Shown: positions 1 to 5,289 of the stretch, one piece after another
How positions within the stretch are numbered: the stretch's first letter is position 1
Layout of the letters: each line of letters opens with the position of its first letter
From: Desulfonatronospira sp.
GTDB lineage: Bacteria > Desulfobacterota > Desulfovibrionia > Desulfovibrionales > Desulfonatronovibrionaceae
Assembly (NCBI GenBank): GCA_003563255.1
Contig: PWSL01000507.1
Coordinates: 1 to 8,358, forward strand
DNA: 8,358 nt
Direction of reading: 5' to 3'
Notes under the pieces: model-generated
Database searches by the model: none
Seen by the model: only the letters and a program-made list of their open reading frames with translations
What the model was told of the DNA's origin: nothing
Made by a program: the position numbers and the translations under genes

Positions 1-430
1 AGCGCAGAATGTGGCCGATAAAAAGGACATCACCCTAAAGAGCGACATCCCCTATGACCTTGTAGTTCTGGTTGACCAGCTCATGATCAATACTGTGATC
101 CGCAATGTGATCTTCAATGCAGTCAAGTTTACAAATCGTGGCGGCAATATCTCCATTACCGCCAGCCAGACAGGCCCTGACGTTCAAGTCTGCATCAGTG
201 ATAACGGCATTGGCATGAGTGAATCTATTCTTTCTACGGCCTTTTCTGTTGATAAAAGCAAGAGACAGCTGGGCACAGACGGAGAAAAAGGAACCGGCCT
301 TGGGCTTGTCCTGTGCAAGGAGTTTGTTGAACAGCATGGCGGCAGAATATGGCTGGAAAGTGACCCGGGCAAAGGGACAAAGGTGTTTTTTACCTTGCCG
401 GGTGCTTTCGGCTTTCGGGGTCGGACCTAA
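1..430 (+). CDS. Sensor histidine kinase, C-terminal ATP-binding domain (5' end outside window)
   Basis: Only the HATPase_c domain of a two-component histidine kinase is present; this domain binds ATP to phosphorylate the kinase's own histidine. The frame is open from base 2. The GTG at 11 is most likely an internal valine codon, because the HisKA dimerisation domain must lie upstream. Visible boxes are the N box (RNVIFNAVKFT, bases 101-133), the G1 box DNGIGM (200-217) and the G2 region GTGLGLVLCKEFVEQHGG (290-343), followed by the usual final strand GTKVFFTLP. All nucleotide-binding motifs look intact. The last few residues (about FRGRT) and the TAA stop are encoded by a repeat that recurs after the next gene, so the native C-terminus may have been replaced. 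No receiver domain follows. Upstream sensor domains and the partner regulator cannot be seen. Confidence 0.9.
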   Translation, partial: AQNVADKKDITLKSDIPYDLVVLVDQLMINTVIRNVIFNAVKFTNRGGNISITASQTGPDVQVCISDNGIGMSESILSTAFSVDKSKRQLGTDGEKGTGLGLVLCKEFVEQHGGRIWLESDPGKGTKVFFTLPGAFGFRGRT

Positions 431-452
431 CTAAGACATTGAACTAATTGAG
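417..452 (+). repeat. REP-like repeat, copy A
   Basis: The 14-mer GGGGTCGGACCTAA (417-430) is followed by a segment that aligns with the sequence after an identical 14-mer at 2276. Both share an AAG, then ATT, then AAC and TTGAG order, with a 3-base gap and a few substitutions. The copies are in direct orientation. GGGGTCRGACC-type motifs are, as I recall, common in repeats linked to REP-associated (Y1/RAYT) transposases, but no transposase gene is in the window. This copy supplies the stop codon of the histidine kinase. Confidence 0.6.
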
Positions 453-875
453 TAAAGGACCTCTACAGGGCCTTAAAATTGTCTTAGGATGCCTTTTTTG
501 GGGCCAAAAATATACAAAACGCCCGTTTGAGCCAAAGCGTAAGATATTTTGTCTCTCGCCCCCGGCACCTATCTTTTATAAATGCCTTGATTATTCCCGG
601 GTTATCAAATTAGAGCAGCTTCGTGCTATGAGCATACACCTTCCCTGAGATATGTGCCGGGCAGGCTACTCGAAAGGGAGTGCAACCTGGTGGATAGAAG
701 AGACCAAATTCGACCTGCCCAATCAACCAGGCATCTCGTAATTTTTTCCTGCCGGGCATTGACATTCATGTTCGCCTTATGTATTAAAAAATCTGCAACT
801 TTAATTCAATACGCGGTACGAAATCATACATTTTTGTTCACAAAAGGCCGTGAATGCCGGCAATAAAGGGAGACC
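431..875. other. Non-coding leader with nested inverted repeats
   Basis: No open frame here has a convincing ribosome site or family resemblance. A short hairpin-like pair (AAGGACCT 455-462 with AGGGCCTT 467-474, one mismatch) follows the kinase, but without a T-run it is a poor terminator. Between 654 and 758 the inverted repeats are nested. GCCGGGCAGG (656-665) can pair with CCTGCCGGGC (748-757), 9 of 10 bases. Inside lie ACTC/GAGT arms near 668-681 and CCTGGTGGAT (686-695) with ATCAACCAGG (722-731), 9 of 10. This could be a structured leader RNA, a protein-binding region or a decayed repeat. I cannot assign it to a known RNA class. Confidence 0.45.
759..787 (+). promoter_or_regulatory. Candidate sigma70 promoter for the AAA+ ATPase gene
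   Basis: A perfect -35 box TTGACA (759-764) is followed after 17 bases by TATTAA (782-787), which matches 4 of 6 -10 positions. The implied start near 794 leaves a leader of about 80 bases before the ATG at 876. The odd palindrome TGCCGGGCA (750-758) abuts the -35 box and could be an operator. It recurs at 655-663, and a shortened TGCCGGCA lies at 855-862. Confidence 0.45.
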
Positions 876-2270
876 ATGTTTCATCGCCGGATAATAGACG
901 ACATTGCGGGATGGTTCCGTCAGAAACAGCGCAGACCCCTGGTGATCCGGGGCGCGAGGCAGGTCGGCAAGACCACGGCCGTGCGCCTGGCAGCGCAGCA
1001 ACTGGGCCTAGGTCTTATCGAGATCAACCTGGAGCGGCATCTGGACCTGGAGTCCCTGTTTCAGAAATTCAGCCTCAACGATCTGCTCTTCAATATCTCC
1101 CTGATCAGCGGCCAACAGGTCTTTGCGGACGCGCGGCAGATTCTGCTCCTTGACGAGGCCCAGACCACGCCTTCGGCGTATCCGTGCCTGCGCTACCTGG
1201 CCGAGGAGGCGCCGGAACTGCCGGTGATCCTCACTGGCTCTTTGCTGGATCAGGTGCTGCAGGATCAAAAGCTGTCTGCGCCTGTGGGCCGGGTTGAAAC
1301 CTGCTTCATGGGGCCATTGACCTTTGAGGAGTATCTTGCGGCCGCGGGGGAGGCAAAGGCGATGCACGCCCTGCAGATGCTCCGCGCGGACAACATGGCC
1401 GCAATTCCTGATTCCGTTCACGAAAACCTGATGCAGCAGGTCCGGCGGTACACGCTGATCGGGGGCATGCCAGGCTCCGTGCAGCTCGCCCTGGACAGCG
1501 GGTTCAACCATGCGGACGTGGTCAAGTACCAGGCCTCCCTGATCCAGACCATCAAGGATGACTTCGCGAAATACGCCGGAACGCTGGATGCTCTGCGTTT
1601 GAACGCCTTTTTTAACGGAATCCTTAGGCAGATCGGGAGCCAGTTCTCCCACAAGCTGGCCAACGAGATGGCCATGGCCAGCAGCGGCGACAGCCGGCAA
1701 CTGAACGCGGCCATTGAGCGTTTCCAGCAGGCCAGGCTTTTCTACCGCGTTCTGCACTCCAACGCCGACGGAATCCCCCTGGGCGCGGAGACCAGAATCC
1801 GGATCAGCAAATTTCTTTTCCTGGACATCGGCCTGCTTTTGGCCGCCCAGGGCATTCCGGCCCAGGCGGTCATGAGCGCCCCCATAGAACTGGTCCACCA
1901 GGGAGTGATCGCAGAACAGTTTGTCGGCCAGCAACTGCTCAATGCCCAGAAATCCTTTGCTCAGCCGGAACTCTACTACTGGCAGCCCCCCAGATCTCAG
2001 GGACAGGCGGAGGTGGATTTCCTGGTCGCCTTCGGCAGCCGCATCTGTCCGGTGGAAGTCAAGTCCGGGGCCACTGGCACGATCAAGTCCCTGCACTCGT
2101 TCGTGATCAAGAAAAAGGCTGACCTGGCCTTCCGCGTCAGCTCGGCCAGGCCCGGGATGCAAAAGCTCACCGCCAGGATGAACAAGGCCGAGCACCCCTT
2201 CACACTGCTTAGCATTCCGTTTTACCTGGTCAACCAATGGGAACGCCTTGCCGCCGCCGGTGATCCTTAG
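876..2270 (+). CDS. AAA+ ATPase with C-terminal DUF4143 domain
   Basis: This 464-residue P-loop ATPase belongs to the widespread AAA/DUF4143 family, whose cellular role is largely unknown. The Walker A motif is GARQVGKTT (residues 26-34), Walker B is ILLLDEAQ (89-96) and a sensor-1-like strand is VILTGS (117-122). The family motif GPLTFEEYL follows at about 146-154. The C-terminal half has the usual DUF4143 signature: GVIAEQFV (343-350), YYWQPP, AEVDFLV (378-384) and PVEVKSG (392-398). The last two resemble the acidic and lysine positions of a PD-(D/E)XK nuclease fold, though nuclease activity is not established. The start is backed by AAGGGAG (866-872) 3 bases before the ATG, which is rather close. 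Third positions are strongly G/C; the line 1141-1200 has 39 G/C of 60 by hand count, above most of the neighbouring genes. The gene stands alone and is bracketed by two copies of one repeat, suggesting an acquired cassette. Confidence 0.93.
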   Translation: MFHRRIIDDIAGWFRQKQRRPLVIRGARQVGKTTAVRLAAQQLGLGLIEINLERHLDLESLFQKFSLNDLLFNISLISGQQVFADARQILLLDEAQTTPSAYPCLRYLAEEAPELPVILTGSLLDQVLQDQKLSAPVGRVETCFMGPLTFEEYLAAAGEAKAMHALQMLRADNMAAIPDSVHENLMQQVRRYTLIGGMPGSVQLALDSGFNHADVVKYQASLIQTIKDDFAKYAGTLDALRLNAFFNGILRQIGSQFSHKLANEMAMASSGDSRQLNAAIERFQQARLFYRVLHSNADGIPLGAETRIRISKFLFLDIGLLLAAQGIPAQAVMSAPIELVHQGVIAEQFVGQQLLNAQKSFAQPELYYWQPPRSQGQAEVDFLVAFGSRICPVEVKSGATGTIKSLHSFVIKKKADLAFRVSSARPGMQKLTARMNKAEHPFTLLSIPFYLVNQWERLAAAGDP

Positions 2271-2275
2271 CTTAT

Positions 2276-2307
2276 GGGGTCGGACCTAAACAAGTTATTA
2301 ACTTGAG
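2276..2307 (+). repeat. REP-like repeat, copy B
   Basis: GGGGTCGGACCTAA (2276-2289) is identical to the copy at 417-430, with continued similarity through TTGAG. In this copy the following bases form a palindrome, CAAGTTA-T-TAACTTG (2291-2305). It begins five bases after the ATPase stop codon. Together with copy A it brackets the ATPase gene in direct orientation, about 1.86 kb apart. Confidence 0.6.
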
Positions 2308-2418
2308 AGTTCAAAATTCCTGGTTCTTCGTTTCTGGTTTTATGAAATAAAGTCAATAAATTTGGTAACTTATCACAATAGTTTTTGGTTAACATCAGCC
2401 TTACCTGGTCAAGAATTA

Positions 2419-2666
2419 TTAGCCACAGACAATAAGCCAGACTGAAAAGACAGACACAGGATATCTTTCTGCGGACGACCTGTCCGCCGAAAAGCTGTCA
2501 GCACCTGCGGAGCAACACTCTGCCTCGCCGCAAGGCGATGGCATCCTTTCCATCTGGCAAGTCGCCACGAGGAAAATATTCAGTCTGTCTTACAGTCTGC
2601 CTTTACGTCGAGCGCAGCGGGTGGCTGATAAATTCTATAAACCTTAGCCACAGGCAGGCTGCCTGT
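2419..2666. repeat. Foldable intergenic element (MITE- or REP-cluster-like)
   Basis: Near-identical 13-mers TTAGCCACAGRCA at 2419-2431 and 2644-2656 bound a self-complementary block. The outer arms CAGACTG (2438-2444) and AAGACAGAC (2447-2455) pair perfectly with CAGTCTG (2593-2599) and GTCTGTCTT (2583-2591). Inside is a 6-bp stem GCGGAC/GTCCGC with a 5-base loop (2471-2487). A 9-bp stem at 2521-2543 has a GCAA tetraloop and one bulge. An alternative pairing joins CCTCG (2523-2527) to CGAGG (2568-2572) and GGCGA (2534-2538) to TCGCC (2562-2566). The palindrome ACAGGCAG-G-CTGCCTGT (2650-2666) closes the block. It encodes no protein that I can see. A non-autonomous repeat is most likely; a structured RNA is possible. 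Confidence 0.55.
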
Positions 2667-2722
2667 TATGATGAATAATTACTAATCCCTTAAAGCCTTC
2701 ATGAATGCCCTTTGAACTGTAT

Positions 2723-2763
2723 ATAACGGCTATGCCTTAACAGTAGTCAGAAAGTGAGTTTGA
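2723..2763 (+). repeat. ATAACGGCTATGCCT repeat, copy 1
   Basis: The exact 15-mer ATAACGGCTATGCCT (2723-2737) recurs at 5053-5067 in the same orientation. Both copies continue with a shared AGTAGT and, after a gap of about 9 bases, a related AAAGTG...G segment. The two copies bracket the toxin-antitoxin operon and the REC-PAS-PAS gene. The family is not recognised. Confidence 0.5.
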
Positions 2764-2880
2764 AAGGAATACCATTCGAAAGGATCATTTGCTAGGAGGG
2801 TGGGACCACCTGCGGAGCTTGCACTAGTCTTGCATCTACCGCAATTTTTTCCTCGCTATTGAAAGAGTCCCTGCCAGCAG

Positions 2881-3342
2881 TCATAACCTTTCTATCTTGT
2901 ACTCGGAGCTGGCTTCATTCAGAAGTTGATCCCAATCATCCGGCGGATTACCCTGGTGCAGCATTTTCTTGAAAACAGTGTATGGATCTTTTTTTCCTTT
3001 TGCCTGGCGCAGGGTTTGCTGGTCATTGACCCAGGCATAGATAATGATCTTTGAAGCAGAGTCGTAGCGAAAAAAGAGGCGAAAGCGCCTGCCTATCCTG
3101 GCCCTGCACCAGTGCCTGTGATCCTCTCCCAAAGTGTTGCCCTGGCGGTACACGGGATGACCAGGATCGGCAGGTATGGTCCTTAACATCAGCCTTGATA
3201 GCGCATGAAACAGCTTGACATTTGCATTGGCCTGCCAGCCTTCAGGGTCGGAAGACCTGGCGCGTTGGCAAGCTGCAGAAAGGCGTTTCAGCTGTTGGAT
3301 CAGGGAGTCATGAAAGAGCAGAGTCCAGCCATGGCTCTGCAT
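2881..3342 (-). CDS. yhaV: YhaV-type toxin of a type II toxin-antitoxin system
   Basis: The 153-residue protein is close in length to E. coli YhaV (154 residues), a ribosome-associated RNase of the RelE-like superfamily that is neutralised by PrlF. Recognisable family blocks are HGWTLLFH near the N-terminus, VYRQGNTLG (64-72), WCRARIGRRFRLFFRY (78-93), AWVNDQQTLR (103-112) and DPYTVFKKML with GNPPDDW (119-137). The basic, aromatic-rich centre and the conserved C-terminal region are intact, so the toxin is probably active. Its ATG overlaps the antitoxin stop (TAATG), giving translational coupling with the antitoxin made first. Expression should come from the prlF promoter. RNase activity is inferred from the family only. 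Confidence 0.93.
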   Translation of the reverse strand: MQSHGWTLLFHDSLIQQLKRLSAACQRARSSDPEGWQANANVKLFHALSRLMLRTIPADPGHPVYRQGNTLGEDHRHWCRARIGRRFRLFFRYDSASKIIIYAWVNDQQTLRQAKGKKDPYTVFKKMLHQGNPPDDWDQLLNEASSEYKIERL

Positions 3343-3656
3343 TACAGGTCCACATCTCCAGAGATTTCTTGATCATGGTCTTGATCGTATTCAAGGGCCG
3401 TGACCAAGCTTTTGACAAGATCGTCCGGGAGAACTGAAACATGGCGGCCGTGCGCGATGTCCTGTTCCAGCAGATTCAAAAAAGAGGCTACAGCCGGGTC
3501 ATTGTGCTCATCTTCGGCGCTAATCACGATTTCATTGCCGCGGAGGGTGAAGGCCAATCTGGACCCTGCATCAATATTCAGAGCCTTACGGATGGCTTTG
3601 GGCAGGGTCACCTGGCCCTTGGAAGACATGGTGGCCATTTCTCTAATTGTCGTCAT
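3342..3656 (-). CDS. prlF: PrlF-type antitoxin, AbrB/SpoVT swapped-hairpin fold
   Basis: The 104-residue protein matches PrlF (SohA), the antitoxin partner of YhaV; the E. coli protein is about 111 residues. Residues 10-48 carry the AbrB-type DNA-binding swapped-hairpin pattern SSKGQVTLPKAIRKAL, then the IDAGSRL turn and an EIVIS strand. The C-terminal half is acidic (DDLVKSLV, then DQDHDQEISGDVD) and fits the toxin-binding tail. The start at 3656 is backed by AGGAG about 8 bases upstream on the minus strand; the internal methionines at residues 7 and 10 lack such a site. The stop overlaps the yhaV start by one base. PrlF proteins repress their own operon, and a palindrome lies in the promoter region just upstream. 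Confidence 0.92.
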   Translation of the reverse strand: MTTIREMATMSSKGQVTLPKAIRKALNIDAGSRLAFTLRGNEIVISAEDEHNDPAVASFLNLLEQDIAHGRHVSVLPDDLVKSLVTALEYDQDHDQEISGDVDL

Positions 3657-3679
3657 GCTCGTTGCTCCTGTTTCTTGTA

Positions 3680-3708
3680 AAAGTAAGAATTATTTCTTAC
3701 CATGTCAA
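3680..3708 (-). promoter_or_regulatory. prlF-yhaV promoter with palindromic operator candidate
   Basis: On the minus strand TTGACA (complement of 3703-3708) is followed after 17 bases by TACTTT (complement of 3680-3685), a weak -10. A perfect 7-bp palindrome GTAAGAA-TTAT-TTCTTAC (3683-3700) fills the spacer. A further half-site TTCTTGT lies at 3672-3678. This placement would let a bound PrlF-YhaV complex block RNA polymerase, as expected for autoregulated toxin-antitoxin operons. That binding is inferred. Confidence 0.55.
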
Positions 3709-3864
3709 TCATAAACATTCTTTCAAACGAAAATCAGCAAACAGTTTTAGACTTATTGATGCAGGAAGTTACATCTTAAGCATATCTGAGCGTTTTAAGT
3801 TTCAAAAAATGCTATAAAGCCAGTGTGCTGTACGAGAACTTTTGACTGTTTAAAGGATCAAATG

Positions 3865-5073
3865 ATGTCTGAAAAAACACTGAACACAATCCTGGTAGTT
3901 GACGATACAAAGACCATTCGGCACATTACCAAGAAAACTCTGGAAGCGGACAACTACGTTGTCCTTGATGCGTCGAACGGCCCTGAGGCTCTGTCAATCG
4001 CAGCAGACAAAATTCCTGATCTGATTCTGCTGGACGTGATGATGCCTGACATGGACGGATTCGAGGTCTGCTCCAGGCTCAAGGCCGATATCTGCACCAG
4101 AGATATACCGGTGGTCTTCATCACTGCCTCGGGCAATAAAGAACACGAGGTAAAAGGTTTGGACCTGGGCGCCGAGGACTTTGTCCACAAACCCTTCCAC
4201 GAGGGAGTCCTTCTGGCGCGGGTGGGGCAGATACTGCGCAGGCTGCAGGCAGAGGAACAGTTGCGCACAAGCAGGGAGAGCCATCGCATGCTCCTGGACA
4301 GTATTGAAACCCAGGTCTGGCATCTAGCCGACGAACATACTTACGGGGCGGTTAACAAGGCGCACGCGGAGTTTTTTGGACTCTCCCCAAGTGAGATCGC
4401 CAATAAAGACATTGACCAGTTCCTGTCGGAAGGACTGGTTGTTGCCAGTCGCAAAGGCAATCGGGAAGTCTTTTCCAGAAAAGAGCAGATTCACATAGAA
4501 GAATGGGTTTCCAATGCATCTGGCGAACATAGACTGTTATCTATTACCAAAACACCCAAGATTGATGAACAAGGCAATGTTGAGTACGTAGTCTGCTCTG
4601 CCGTAGACATGACCGCACAATGGAAAGCGACGGAGAAGTTAAAAGTAAGTGAAGAAAAATTAAGCAGTATTTTAAACAATATGAATGATGTAGTCTGGTC
4701 CATTTCCTGGCCTGACTTAAGGCACCTCTATCTCAGCCCCTCTTCGGAAAAGTTATATGGGATATCTGCACATGAGTTTTATGACAATCCAACGTTATTC
4801 AAAGATGTAACCCATCCAGAAGATCGACACCTTACAAAAAAAGCTGTTGAACAATTATTAGAAGAAGGCGAGGCTGTGCGGGAGTGTCGCATAGTAAGAC
4901 CAGATGGCAGCATTGTTTGGATCAACGATACGTCAAAAATGATTTATGATGACAATCAGCAGCCAGTAAGGGTGGACGGAGTAACCCGGGATGTCACGGA
5001 ACTGGTAAAGGCACGACAGGATTTGATCCAGGCCAAGGAACAACTGAGCAACATAACGGCTATGCCTCGATAG
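3865..5073 (+). CDS. Response regulator with REC-PAS-PAS architecture and no visible output domain
   Basis: This 402-residue cytoplasmic protein begins with a complete receiver domain. It has the acidic pair D13-D14, the phospho-acceptor D57 in LLDVMMPDMDG, T87 and K109 in HKPF. Two PAS domains follow, at about residues 135-260 and 265-390. The second has the typical HPEDR and RPDGSIVWI motifs. It ends in a coiled-coil start (VKARQDLIQAKEQLSN) where a HisKA/HATPase transmitter usually begins, then five residues and a stop encoded by a repeat. It is therefore probably a hybrid kinase that lost its transmitter, or a stand-alone signal-input protein. The start follows AAAGGA (3852-3857); ATGs at 3862 and 3865 are both possible, and an upstream ATG at 3823 lacks a ribosome site. 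GC drops sharply around 4621-4860. It is transcribed divergently from prlF. Confidence 0.87.
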   Translation: MSEKTLNTILVVDDTKTIRHITKKTLEADNYVVLDASNGPEALSIAADKIPDLILLDVMMPDMDGFEVCSRLKADICTRDIPVVFITASGNKEHEVKGLDLGAEDFVHKPFHEGVLLARVGQILRRLQAEEQLRTSRESHRMLLDSIETQVWHLADEHTYGAVNKAHAEFFGLSPSEIANKDIDQFLSEGLVVASRKGNREVFSRKEQIHIEEWVSNASGEHRLLSITKTPKIDEQGNVEYVVCSAVDMTAQWKATEKLKVSEEKLSSILNNMNDVVWSISWPDLRHLYLSPSSEKLYGISAHEFYDNPTLFKDVTHPEDRHLTKKAVEQLLEEGEAVRECRIVRPDGSIVWINDTSKMIYDDNQQPVRVDGVTRDVTELVKARQDLIQAKEQLSNITAMPR

Positions 5074-5101
5074 TAGTTCACCCTACGAAAAAGTGTAGAC
5101 T
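5053..5101 (+). repeat. ATAACGGCTATGCCT repeat, copy 2
   Basis: ATAACGGCTATGCCT (5053-5067) matches 2723-2737 exactly, and the resemblance continues through AGTAGT and an AAAGTG segment. Here it overlaps the end of the REC-PAS-PAS gene and encodes the final residues TAMPR and the stop. The 216 bases from 5074 to the next start otherwise hold only a short palindrome, TCCGG-AA-CCGGA (5124-5135), and no gene. Confidence 0.5.
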
Positions 5102-5289
5102 GCCCCTTGTTTTTGTGCGGGACTCCGGAACCGGATATACAGGTGGGGGTGGAGAGGAATGCCTTGGACTATGAGTTGAAGTAGGTTCTAAAAGTGGATG
5201 GGCTTGGGGGCAAGGCAAGAAGTTATGCTGCCTGTAAAGCCCGGCAACGCTCCAGGATAAAATGTTTTTTTCTGTTTTATGGAGGATTT

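Larger units (their letters stand above)
2271..2880. other. Repeat-rich intergenic region without a gene
   Basis: No reading frame here is supported. The stretch holds, in order: REP-like copy B (2276-2307); an AT-rich segment to about 2418; a foldable element (2419-2666); and a repeat (2723-2763) also found at 5053. A 12-mer CACCTGCGGAGC occurs at 2502-2513 and again at 2807-2818, with partly similar flanks. The genes on either side converge on this gap, but I see no clean stem plus T-run terminator for either one. Confidence 0.6.

Noticed and set aside
495..510. TTTTTGG-GG-CCAAAAA palindrome considered as a terminator
   Set aside because: The loop would be only two bases and no T-run follows the second arm.
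448..866. Two short plus-strand open frames (448-648 and 654-866)
   Set aside because: Neither has a good ribosome site, recognisable domain or coding-like composition, and both cross strong inverted repeats.
1008..2237. Long minus-strand open frame of 409 codons opposite the ATPase gene
   Set aside because: It lies antisense to a gene with clear Walker motifs. The length is explained by high third-position GC in the real gene, and the translation shows no family motif.
2271..2880. CRISPR array suggested by recurring short motifs
   Set aside because: The repeats are only two copies each, differ in length and spacing, and no unit repeats regularly with spacers.
2389..3196. 14-mer TTAACATCAGCCTT at 2389-2402 and 3183-3196, and 12-mer TTACCTGGTCAA at 2222-2233 and 2401-2412
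   Set aside because: One copy of each lies inside a conserved coding sequence and the flanks do not match, so chance similarity is the simpler explanation.
5194..5289. Upstream in-frame ATG at 5194 for the serine dehydratase
   Set aside because: It would add 32 residues unlike a coding extension, while GGAGG directly precedes the ATG at 5290 and the Tat-like pattern begins there.
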